NCBI RefSeq assembly: GCF_003573695.1
Contig: NC_039363.1
Location: 148,460,826 to 148,524,825, forward strand
From: Papaver somniferum
Taxonomy: Eukaryota > Streptophyta > Magnoliopsida > Ranunculales > Papaveraceae
DNA length: 64,000 bases
Direction of reading: 5' to 3'
Shown here: positions 26,626 through 38,100 of the stretch, in pieces
Numbering within the stretch: position 1 is the first letter of the stretch
How the letters are laid out: every line of letters begins with the position of its first letter
Made by a program: the position numbers and the translations under genes
The notes under the pieces: model-generated
The model's input: the letters and a program-made list of their open reading frames with translations, nothing else
What the model was told of the DNA's origin: nothing
Database searches by the model: none

Positions 26626-27045
26626 TGCAAACTCTCATTCTTTATTGTAATACATATATGATCAGATGTATATGTAGTTAACGATCACTTGTATTAGTAC
26701 GTGAAATCCATAACAAAAATGGATATATACAACGACCCGGTAGATAAGATTTCCCTTTCCTTAAAACAGAAAAAGACGCCCTCCTCATCCTGAGTATTAC
26801 CGACAAATATTCATTTCTCTATCCGACGGATTTCATATGTAAATAATTCTTTTATTATATGTTATATGAGACCAAAAAGAACAAATTGCAGGCGAAATTT
26901 TTTATTATAGGGGGAAATAATGATGTGGAAAAGAAGACCAAAAAGACATATCAACGCTAGTGGGTTCAACCAAGCAATGCTTTAACAGATGTTATTTGGT
27001 AATATTTCGAATCGATTAAGAGAAATATAGAACTATTGTAAATTG

Positions 27046-27239
27046 GGATATAATACAGTGAAAATGCGGGAGTATCACAACCACACCCAATAATTCGTTC
27101 GGAAATCTGTATGGACTAAACTATAATATAATTCTGTGGGCACCAACTTAAAAGGGAGCTCAATCAAGAGATATATCAAAGAGCTTTATCTCTATTTCTC
27201 AATGCAATCTCTATTTCTCAATGAACAATATAGATATGG
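27046..27239. repeat. Direct repeat of 25027-25200, right of the plastid insert
   Basis: cacaaccacacc, aataattcg, atctgtatggacta and atatcaaagag match 25027-25170 in the same orientation with moderate divergence. A duplicated ctatttctcaatg unit is at 27190-27225. It ends where the RT homology resumes. Confidence 0.7.
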
Positions 27240-27960
27240 TTAACTATTTGTGAATCCAAGGAATTTCCCACTTTGGACCCCAAAAACACATTTTGAATGA
27301 TCGATCTTCATGTTATACTTTCTGAGGACAATGCAAGTCTTGAGAAAATCTTGTATGTGATGTTCTTGTTCTTTTCTTTTCATGACCATGTCATCTACGT
27401 AGCTTTCTATTGTGCTTCTGATGAGATCTTTAAACATCATGTTGACCAGTCTCTAATAAGTTGATCCTGCATCCTTCAGACCGAAGGGCGTTGCCTTGAA
27501 ATAATATAGTTCATTGTTTATGATGAATGCAACATGATCCTCATCCTTAGATTTCATGGTTATCTGATTGTACCCTAAATATCCATCCATGAAGGATAAT
27601 TTCCCATACCCTAAGACAATTTTTATCGTTCTGTCTATGTCAGGCAGATATATTGGGGCATGCCTAATTCAAGTTTGTAAAGTCTATGCTGACTCTTACC
27701 TTGCCTTTCTCTTATTATTTTTGCTTCTAGCATTCTATGAACGTCAGCTTGTATTGCTTCATACAACTTATCTTTGATTTTTCTTTCCTTATGTTTCAGG
27801 TGGCTTGAAGTCTGGACTGATGTTCAGTGAGTGGTCGGCGATGCTTGGATCAATTCCCACCATGTCTGAGATTTTATTTTAGGAATTGTTGTAAACCCTC
27901 TTTTTCTTCAGTCGTGAGATCTTTTCCCAGATATGTTATCTTCGGTTCGTTTTTTGAACC
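27240..27960 (-). pseudogene. Reverse transcriptase region of minus-strand Gypsy element
   Basis: ESYVDDMVMK is the RT catalytic YVDD box. It is followed by HHIQDFLKTC, LRKYNMKIDHSKCVFGV and GKFLGF. Upstream parts (27440-27900) show RT-like pieces in shifting frames. The domain is cut right after GKFLGF by the inserted 2.7 kb, with about 60-80 residues of the following region missing. Confidence 0.85.
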
Positions 27961-28240
27961 CAGGTTCACTTCCTCCAGTAATTAAACTACTTCTTCTTTG
28001 AATTCTCTATTTAATAAATTAACCAGATCCTTCTGTTCTTCGGGCTTTACAGTTAGGAACTGTTGACCATATTGTTGTTCCCTGTCTGGTAATTGAGTTA
28101 TGATTTATCTTTCAGGAGCTTTGAGATTTTACCTGGAAGCTTTAATTGATATCTTCTAGAACCTCCATGTGTTTCTTCGTGCTGGAGAGAGAGAGAATGA
28201 CTAACTCCTTTGACACATCTTGCTTGCCTTTGATGACATA

Positions 28241-28648
28241 CTAATATTTGTTCTTCATAAACTTTAGTTTTTGATGATATGTCGAGGGCACTGTTTGCAT
28301 TGCGCGGATCCAATCTATTCCCAGGATCACATTGTATGGTGACTTGGTGTTCAAAACTAGGATAGCCACATTTGTTTTAATTGGGTCGGCTTCCACTGCG
28401 AGAGTTATCTCTCTTATTAGATATATCCTTGAGAAATTGAAGCCCACAATAGATGGGCCATTACTATTTAGAACACCATCATGTGTTAGTTTCATATGCT
28501 CATCTGCTTGAAGATAAATGATGTCACAGGTGGATCCGTGATCAATTAGTATCTTACGACAATCCCACCTGTTTACAATGAGCTTGACCAAAAGTGCGTC
28601 AGAATGCGGGAAAGTTACCTCAGCTAGATCCTTTATAGTGAATCGCAT
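28241..28648 (-). pseudogene. Aspartic protease region of minus-strand Gypsy element
   Basis: The readable order is FPHSDALLVKLIVN, then KILIDHGSTCDIIY (retropepsin site, usually DxGSS), then a hydrophobic flap stretch, then YNVILGIDWIRAM. It remains open over 135 codons but is isolated from an intact gag and RT. Confidence 0.85.
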
Positions 28649-29016
28649 ATCATCTAGCGGTAAAAGAAATCCTTAGCATCTAGAATGAACACATGTGACG
28701 TTTACCTCCAGATACTTCGTTTTATATCAATAAGGTCTGACAGTAAGTCTGTTTCAGCTCTCGGTGCTGAGCGTATCATATTAATGCATCCATTGACTAG
28801 CATCGCTAGGACTTTCCAGTGTTCCCTTGCTCTTGGAGGCTGAAATATTTCAGCCGTCTTTCTCGTGCCATCAGATTCTTACAATTTTTGGTGAGATGTC
28901 CGCTTATTTAATGATAGGAGCAATAATACTTTTTTTTCCATCCATCCTCATCTTCTTAGTTGAAAAAACAAACGGCTTATCCTTCATGTATTGAAGTATT
29001 ACCTCAGGTGTGGCAT

Positions 29017-29808
29017 TCATCTAAGGAAGTTCTTTGACTCTTCTTTCCATTTTATGTCAAACTTTTCTCTAAAGTTTTTCTTCTTTGACTGTTGATTTGG
29101 CGATTTGGGTGAAAGAGATTTTTTTTCTCCTGAAGTTTTCCCAACTGAATATACTTTATGGTCCGGTGTAGGAAAATTTAGGTTATTTTGTTTCCTCTTG
29201 AAGAACTTCCCGGCTCTGATATAGACTTCGTCTAAGGACTCGAGAATGTGACCTGTGAATGAGTCTCGAATTTCTTTCTGAATAAGAGCGCTTTTGAATA
29301 GTATACGAAGAATTTTCTCATATGATTTATCAACTTGGGAAGATGCTTCCTTAAACTTCCTTAGGAAATCAGTAAAATTTTCGTCACTTTCTTGACTGAT
29401 TTTGCGAATATCATCTAGAACATCCCCTTGTTTAATATTGCAGGAGTAGTTCTGAATAAACAATGATATCAACTCCTCGAATGTTCTAATTGAGTTCTAT
29501 GGGAGGCATCTGAACCACGTTAAGGCATCCACTTGTAAACTTCTTGGAAGAAATATTGACATTATCCAAGTGTTGTCGAGGTACAAAGCCATCATTTGTT
29601 CGAAGTGAAACATGTGTTCATTTGGATCTGAATCTCCCTTGAAATTTTTGAAAGTTGGCAAATAGAACTTTTTTGGTAATAGACAATCACGGATCTCCTT
29701 TAATAATGGACTTTCCTTGAACATATATGTTGCGTCAGCTTTTGTTGTGCTTGAGGGTTTTAAGCTCATAGTTGACACTTCAGGTGTGCTTACACTTGGG
29801 TGATCCAC
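29017..29808 (-). pseudogene. gag of minus-strand Gypsy element
   Basis: Two open parts are seen. Part 29497-29808 contains PTFKNFKGDSDPNEHMFHFE, and 29017-29472 contains DDIRKISQESDENFTDFL and a basic C-terminal part. Together they follow the gag order of Gypsy elements. A stop or frameshift at about 29472-29500 separates them. No clear zinc knuckle is seen. Confidence 0.85.
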
Positions 29809-31250
29809 TGTCGGTAACCGGTGTTTTTTGCAACGCTGAGGTTACACCAGTTCTAGGTGATAACCGTATTTGTTGGCGTTCCATGATATAGCTTCACAAT
29901 CACAGATAGAGTAAAATGAGTATCTGTGAATTGAGCATTTTTAGTCAAGATGAAAACCATTGACTAGATATGACTGTTGAAAGATCACCGCCTTTCATTT
30001 TTGCGGCAAACTTTTTAAGTTGGTTTGTTTCGTGACTAGATAATCATTGATTAAGCATTTCTTAATTGTTACACAGTACAGTCATTAACACAGATTAACT
30101 ACTAAAGTTGTGATTAGCATGCTAATTATCAGAGCATCTCATTCTTTTATAGAAGAATTTCTATAATTAAACGAATCTTGCATTTATATTGACCGAAATT
30201 AACATTTTCCATGCATTTCATGCTTATTTTATTCAAAATACTGTATTACCAAAGGTTTGTTGGTGTGAAACCTTACAATAACTAAGTTTGGTAGCTCTAA
30301 ATAAATCATACCTAGTATCATCATGTTATAATCAGACTTAATCTTATGATTTCAAAGATGCTTAATCAACAATATAATTGTATTTCGATTTCATTAAAAC
30401 ATTTGTATTATCTAGATATGAGATTTCCGTTCTTAAAATATTATGAAACTAATATGGTTTCAAACAAGAAAACATTAGGAATTTAGAAGATTGTAGATCT
30501 ATAACTGGAAATTTACTCTTTGCTAAATGTTTTTACCACTGATTGATAAGTATGATGATGGTAAGTAAGTTTTTGAGATTAAAATCTTCAAAATAAGCGG
30601 TTTAAAGTTCGATCTCATTCGGAATCATCATATTATGAACTAATAAACACACAAATCATCAATATTTGAGCATATGAAGCTTTTTCATGCAATTTTTCAT
30701 GTGATTAGACTAAATCATGCATCAGATTAAATCCATAATCTATATTATGTGTAAAATCATGAAGTTCTAAAAAACTAGTCGATGCCAATGTAGATACGTC
30801 AAATCTGTTTCGCTCATACCTTCATAATGTCTTATCGTAATCCTTAATCTTAGAGTACAATCTTGATTATCACTATTTTCTTCAATCTCCGATTCGGTCT
30901 CCGGTGACGTGAAGTTAGGATTTTTTGATAATCTTCTAAATCGATTAAGGTTAATGGTGGCTAGAAGAGAATCAGATAGAGAGGAGAGAGAATTTGCAGA
31001 TTTTTATTTTCTATTATCCGAATGAACTTGTATACATCATCAGCCTTTCCGGCTATTTGTACATGATATGAATATGAGAGTTACATGTAGATGACTAAGC
31101 ATGTGATAACTTGGACTTAATAGTTTCCCGCCTTGTGCTTTACCCGATCTGGGACAATTCCTCGTTATGACTACCTAGCTTCCCAGGTCTCCCCTCAGCT
31201 AACAACATCGAGAATCTTCATAGTTTCGCACCTGGACGCAGGTCTGCCAT
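29809..31250 (-). other. Leader and possible 5' LTR of the minus-strand Gypsy element
   Basis: No protein signal. By position this should hold the leader and LTR of the element. A ttggcgttcc word near 29874 could belong to a primer-binding site. I could not define LTR edges because no second copy is in the window. Confidence 0.35.
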
Positions 31251-31457
31251 GCCTAACCCCGTGTCTCTGTCTTGTTTGATTCTTGGACATCTGGTTCAGG
31301 TCTTCGACGTCTGACCTTGAGTCCTATTCCATGTCTCAACTGTATTACTCTTCAGTTGTCAGTTCTCAGGTATATGCTATATTTTGTCATCTACAACGGT
31401 TTTTGAGGAGTTTGTTTTGGCAGTCAATTGAGAATTTTTTGTTGCCAAATTTTTGTA

Positions 31458-31722
31458 AGAGCATCTCCAATGCAAGGGGTCAACGTCTTAAAATAGCATG
31501 ACACATAGGATTTAAGATCTTTTCCACTCAATTTCCATCCGCGATATATGGACTAAGGTTATAAAAAGAAATGACATGGCTAAGTGGGGGTAAAGGAGAA
31601 CTTCATGACCTCGAGTCTTAAGTCCACATCATCTTCTGTCTCTAAGTTACCTTGGAGAATGGAGATGAAACTTAGGTATCCAAAAGGTGTAAATAAAACC
31701 TCCACATTGGACGACCTTAACC
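31458..31722. mobile_element. MITE-like element, agagcatctcc type
   Basis: The left end agagcatctccaatg pairs with a right end whose reverse complement is aaggtcgtccaatg. It is about 265 bases and non-coding. Ends of this kind are common in plant MITEs. The right end is diverged and no target duplication is clear. Confidence 0.5.
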
Positions 31723-32157
31723 CTAGTTAAAAAATGTGCAAGTGAAACAGGATTTAGTGTAGTGAGTACTTAGTACTGAAATGTCAGTGTAGTATGGTTC
31801 CTGGATTCAGTACTTATTTAGTGAGTTCCAGATAAAATGTATTCAGATATTGCCTAGTGACGATACAGGTAGAAAACCCTCTTATGTAATATGGACATTA
31901 AAGCTTAAATTAAGTTATGGGTTACAATATTCAATTAGGTCTTCAAGACTTGCAAACATAAAAATTCTACAGTGATCTACCAAATAAATTTGAACCATGG
32001 AAACAACAGGTAAAACCCTGGAAGAGGAGACATTATTATCATCGCTTCTAGTGATCAGTTGACAGCACGGAGTTATGCCCATCTTGTCTCCAGAATCCAG
32101 CACTTGGTTAGTCAGGTTTCACCCAAGAAATTTATGCACAAAGTTATTTATTTTACT
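31723..32157. other. 3' flank of TPS1, no gene seen
   Basis: It contains the presumed 3' UTR of TPS1 (minus strand). gtagtgagtacttagtactga near 31760 is partly palindromic. No other feature is supported. Confidence 0.5.
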
Positions 32158-35100
32158 TCAAGATGCTGAAGCTAAATCCTGTAAAAATGTGACAACATCA
32201 TCTGCTGAGCTAAGTAGGTATCGTGCATTGGACCTTTTCCGACCAACGGCACAAGAGAAATAATTCTCGCCCTTGAGGTCAAGAACTGATGAACCCTCAT
32301 TCCAGGTGATAGTCTCTGGTGCTGCGCGCAATGCACTGGAGCTGTTTTGATGAGTGTTTCTTTTCTCAAGGCTCACAGAGGAGGACTTATGTGTTCTGCT
32401 ATTCTGCGAAGTTTTCGACCCATTTTTATGAGGCATTATCTTTGGAGTAGTCCGTTTCTGATCTACTAGAGATGTCTTCACTGGATCGACAACCTTGCTC
32501 CTTGAAGTAGCTGCGGATTCAGATGGAAGTTCTGGCTCGAAAAATGTGTATATGTCTTCATCCTGGGAAAGCAATGTATCCTTAGAAAATGGCTTTTGAT
32601 AGGAAGAGACTGTTTCAAATAGTAATGTATATTTCGAACTATTTGTTTATTCAACATCATGTATTGGCATATTGTTACAAGGAAATATAATATATGAAGC
32701 AGTGATTTTCTAATCACTCATTACAATAACCAAAAAAAAAAAAATCCAATACAGGTAAGCTTTATATTTTACCTGCTAATAGGTAGAGACAGTACAAATA
32801 TGAATATTTGCTGTCGTAATATTGAACTTAAGTTAAAGAGCAAACATACCTTTCCTAGAAAATGCCCAACACACAGGACATAATCAATTGGCGTGACCAT
32901 GCATTTGTTATGAACAATCTCTCCTAAGATACGGTCAACAGCTGCCCCCTGGTAATAAGGCATGATCAAAAGTATCAAATATGGAAGAAACACATTCTTT
33001 CACACTAAAAAAAATTGTTAAAATACTGGATTACAAACCTTTGTGACACCAACAGATCGGACCTCAACTGAACGGCTGCCTTGGACAACATCAACAGCAG
33101 CATTAGAAATTGGGCCAGTCCATAGATGTTGTAACATATCCCTTGCTTGGAGCCTCCCAAATTCAACATCTTTATTTTGAAATGAGATGCGAAGGAAAGA
33201 ATTGACATTTCATCAGAAAAGGAATTAGATAAAGAAAGTCAACAAAGCTGATGGGATTTGAACATTCGAAATTGAGGAAAGAAAACCAATACCTGCGTAT
33301 TTGTAATTCCAAACGAGTGAAGTCTCACGAAGTTCAAAATGAGATCGTGGTGTTCTTTCTGTGAAATACTCGAAAACATGCTGGAAATTCGTTAAAAAGA
33401 CGTAAACTCAGCAGTCTGGGACGGCCCATAAATGGATATATTCAAACTGCAATGGATATATTGATAATATATGAATCATAAGAAAAATCTATGTATACGT
33501 GAGCACCTTGACACTGTCAACCCAATCCATATTGAGATGTTCTGGCATTGTTGTCATCCAATCCCCATTTGTAGGTCGCAAAAACATCCCATTTTCTGCT
33601 GCTAACCACATATCGTAATCTCCGAAATTCTGTGGATTTACTCATTTATTTGGAGACTGAATTATGTATATAGACAATGAAAAGGAAAGCTAAAGTACAC
33701 GAACTTTACTTCATCTAGAACACTTCTGTCACTTCCACTGACGACAACAATTGTTGTTCTTGGATCACTGCAAAGATTTCTCAGTGGTTCTTTCAAATCT
33801 GGGTGCAATTTAAGCTCCATTTCTTTTATTTGATCACCTCCTCTTCTCCCAGGAGTGTCCACCGGTTCAGTCAACGTCGAATTAAAACCCTATATAACAA
33901 TGAAATCCAAGCTAAAGATTTTGGTTTCTGATGGACACAGAAGTTTCAAGGAACAACATGCAGTTAGGGAGTCTATATTGAAAGCACGGACGTGTGTGAT
34001 AGGCCATCACTGATGGCAGGAATGACTTCTGGAAGATATCGTATTTAGAATTCTCGAGTTGTCAACTATCATTCTTTTTTCCCTAAACTTACTCTATTAA
34101 AACAACAATATCATGTTTCAATGTTTCATGAAAAACGATGCATTTTAAATGAGATATTGAAGTTTCCTTATTTATACTTACAGACCTGTGCCAAACAAAA
34201 AAGAGATAAAGATGCGAAGGAGTTCACAGAAGATGAAAGTCATACTAGACGAACAAGTTGTGGAAGATACCATGCGCTAAAGACTAGAACAGTTTGACAA
34301 ACAAGTTGTGGAAGATCCATTCATTTAGGTACAGTAACCGACCAATCTAAGATGCACTTACCATGATGTACTTATCTGTGCTGTGCTTGGGAATTTTGTT
34401 TCTAGGTGATACTATCACAAACTGGATTTTCATTACAGAACATTAAAAGGAGAATACCAGTATGAGCAATCGATTCCTAGATTGCAGGTAGCGTTCGACT
34501 GCAGCTTTGATTGGAAGAATTGGTGGAACTTGTCTCATCCTTAGTTGAGCTTCCACAATGGTATCATTCAGTTCACTATGTACAGCACAGACGTGACATG
34601 GAAACAAAAGAAAAACTCAAATTAACATTATACAGTTGAAAGCGAGGTAAAGAACTAAATCAAGTAATTACACATATATTAACTACGCGAGATTAGCCAA
34701 GACATGGAAGTATGGATAACTCCCATTGACTAATGTTTATGAACATCAGAGTTTCCACATTGCAACTGAACTCAATGATTTGATCAAAAATCTCTCTTTC
34801 GCGAAGATCTTAATCGAGGCTAATGGAATTTTGACAACCAACACTAAGACATCCAATGTCCAAAAGTATAGTAATTATGTTTCATCATGTCGTAGAACCC
34901 GTTAATGTAGGGTCCCAGTTTGATGCAAGGGAGAACTATAATTCACCCAGAATATTACATCTTCAAATGATCATATGTTTCAGCAGAATATATGGGTAGT
35001 CTTTAGGGGTCCCCCTGCCCTTAATGCAAATGCATGTTAGTTGATCTGTTCTAATTTGTTTCTACTACTACATTGTGATTAATAACTGGGAATGGTTCAC

Positions 35101-38100
35101 TTGAATCAACATCTTCAAAAAAAGTCCACACAGTTCAATGAGAAGTTAAGAGATGCAAGTTATTTAAGCACCCTACTGCAGAATTAACTTCACGCAGGTT
35201 TAAGGTTAATTAATTGATATGCAGGCAACATATTTCTCTAAACATGAGTTGTAGTGACAACAGTTATGGAGAAGTAATTTTGGGTACCTGACGAAGGTTT
35301 CTGCCCAATCTTGAGCAGTGTGGGTGGTCACATGCATGAAGTTATGTCGGTGCCTTTTTTCTCTTTCATCAGCAGGCATATTCAAAGCATAACCAATGGA
35401 GGATGCAACTTCTGTGATGTTCCATGGGTTAACGAGTATAGCACCTGCACCAAGTGATTGTGCTGCTCCGGCAAACTAGAAATGGATCAAACAAAAAATG
35501 AGAGCTGGGGATTTTCTGATTACCACAAACAATTAAAAAGCTGTGTAATATTACACTTTTTAAAACAAATTTTAGCATGAAAAACACATCCCTCTACCCA
35601 AGCCTTTCCCTAATTTCAGCTACCTATATTTTTTCACCAATTGCCTTGGTTGATTCTGAAGTTCCCAACATATTTCAAACATTTCATTTTCGGACTAATA
35701 GACTCGCCTGCCAGTCTTAACAGTTACTTTCCCATGTAATAGATGCTTCCAGCAGTCTTAACCTAGTGAGTGTACACTAATCTGGATTGATAAATTACCT
35801 CACTGAGGATGAGAACTCCTTTCTTTGAATCTTGGCACGCAACAAACTCGTAACTGACTAGGTTCATTCCATCCCTCAAAGACGTCACAAGAGCCACATC
35901 TGATCGTGAAAAAATGATTAAGAACTGAGACATAAATTGTAAACTAGGGAGAGATCGTTATAAACAATAAGTGCATTCCCAATTAATTTGTGGAATTTTG
36001 GAAACCAACTGAAACAAAGGTTCTAATTCCCAAGCAATCAATCCTATAAATAAGAACCAAGAAAGTGTGAAACTCTACTAAGAGAAATGCCACCGATGGT
36101 CATGATCATGCAGATGCTTTTACTAGCCATCTTTGGTACTGCATAGTTCAAGAGAAGGGTGGCCAGGTAATTTCCACCCGACCTACATGTACAGATCACC
36201 AAGAAAGCTAGCAGCTGTGCTACGGAGTGAAAGCTAGAGACTGCAGCTAGCACACCTTTTCCAGTGGATGGTGTCAATAACATTGTACAATTGCAGTTAG
36301 CAACCACACCCACAATTTTATATGTAAAACTCCCAATGGAGAGATGTTTTTGTTCCACGTCCACCCTTATTGCAATAACAACAGACAATCTGCTCAACAT
36401 TTTGTCGAAATGAAAGGCCTTAAAACTCGGTTAATCCGAGCATTTTTTAAGAGTGAATAGGAAGTCGATAAAATTTGAAGCATAACGATTCAGGATGCCT
36501 CCAAATCTTTTTTCATGTTTACTTGGTTTAGTTGCCATATAACTTGGGTGAGCACTAGGTTCGGTAACATATTAGATTTCGCAACATATGAACTAATGGC
36601 CTAACATTCACTAATTTTATTTTCATCTTTTAAGAGAAATATAATCTAAAAGTCAAAAACTTAGATATAATATGCGGAAAATTGGACCCTAAAGACAAGT
36701 AACTATATCATAGGATCACAATAATGAAAATCAATAAAATTAAAAAATACCAATATACCAGTGACTGCATATAGGGCACACAACGCATGAAAATCCAGGG
36801 ATCGATCCTGCGAATAAAGCAACAAAAACATTGTTTACAAACATTTTCCTATCCGAAGTGTCGACAAGCTAAACAAATCAAATATAGAAACACAACAAAG
36901 TAAAAAAAAGAACAGCATATCTTATTTACGAACGCGTTCGTAGGGCATGATGAAACAAAAAAGCACATATTCGCAAGATATGTTCAAAGAAGTCAGCATA
37001 TTTCAAAGATTTAGAACTTGGGCATACCGTGGCAATTTTCCACATGGTATGAGCTATATTTTACATAACTACCAAAATTACTTACTCTATGACAACACCT
37101 GTGCGGTGGTAGTGACTACATCTGTAGCCTGTAGAACAACATGAACCTATTAGCTATTGAGTTCCAGGCTCCTAATTACTTATCAACTCGACAACAAGTT
37201 GTTCCCACTATGTGTATTCCTCTCAGCCTGAACTTCTTCACAGTACCTGATACTTTCCCTATTTGTATCCTTGCATTGGATATACTTCAACAAAGAAGCT
37301 GTTTTTGGGCATCCTAAAAGTGGCATGAACTAAGAATTGAAAATCGGTGGAGAACAGAAATGCTATGTATCTATACTATAAAAACATGTGTATGATGAGC
37401 TCAAGAAACTGTTATAATTATGGATTCTCCTGTTCAAAATAAAGTACGAAAATTAAACAAGAAAATTGTTAATTTTGCAAAGATGAAAAGAGACCAGGTG
37501 GTGTATTGGAACAGCAGTCAAAGTTCCAAATCGTCCATTAATGCGTCCAACAATTTCATGAACCTGGCTAGTAAGCTTCTGATCTGTGAGTCAAATGCGG
37601 AAAACTATTATATATTAGAATTTCATACGGGAAAGAAATTAGGACCTAATACATAAGAACGACATGTGAATTATAAGAAGTATTGTATTAAGTGTGATTA
37701 CACTCAGGAACATCTGTTCTTGTGGGCACTGCAATTTGCAGCAATACTACTTTATCATGCCAACTTGGATTTTCCTCGAGGAACTTCTCAAACGCCAATA
37801 TCTTTTGGGGGATTCCTTTGATCATATCAAGGCGATCTACACCTAACATTACCTGTCAAGAGAAAATAGCAATGAGGCCATAACGAACAAATAATTACGA
37901 ACGAAAGACAGCATAAATAACAGATCACCTGTTTACTGTTAAAAACTTTATTGGTTTGTATATAGGTGACTTGGTGTACGAAACTAACTTTATGAACCTC
38001 ATTTCAGCTTTTATACTGGTCTTTCCACTCACACCTTTCTTCCTGCACCTGTGCCGGACCAACTACATGCATCCAAGTGTCTCAAATGAAAACAACCACA

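Larger units (their letters stand above)
25577..27040 (-). other. Nuclear plastid DNA insertion (rps18-rpl33-psaJ segment)
   Basis: In minus-strand order this segment holds the psaJ upstream spacer, psaJ, the psaJ-rpl33 spacer, rpl33 and the first 32 codons of rps18. That is the gene order of a standard angiosperm plastid large single-copy region. The trnP expected upstream of psaJ is not present, so the right edge lies within the trnP-psaJ spacer (about 27000-27050). The left edge is sharp: rps18 homology stops at 25577. Stops in rpl33 show that it decays in the nucleus and is not an assembled plastid contig. Confidence 0.93.

Noticed and set aside
25577..27040. Plastid contamination or chimeric assembly
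   Set aside because: Stops in rpl33 and truncation of rps18 at a repeat junction are not expected in real plastid DNA. Only long reads could fully exclude it.
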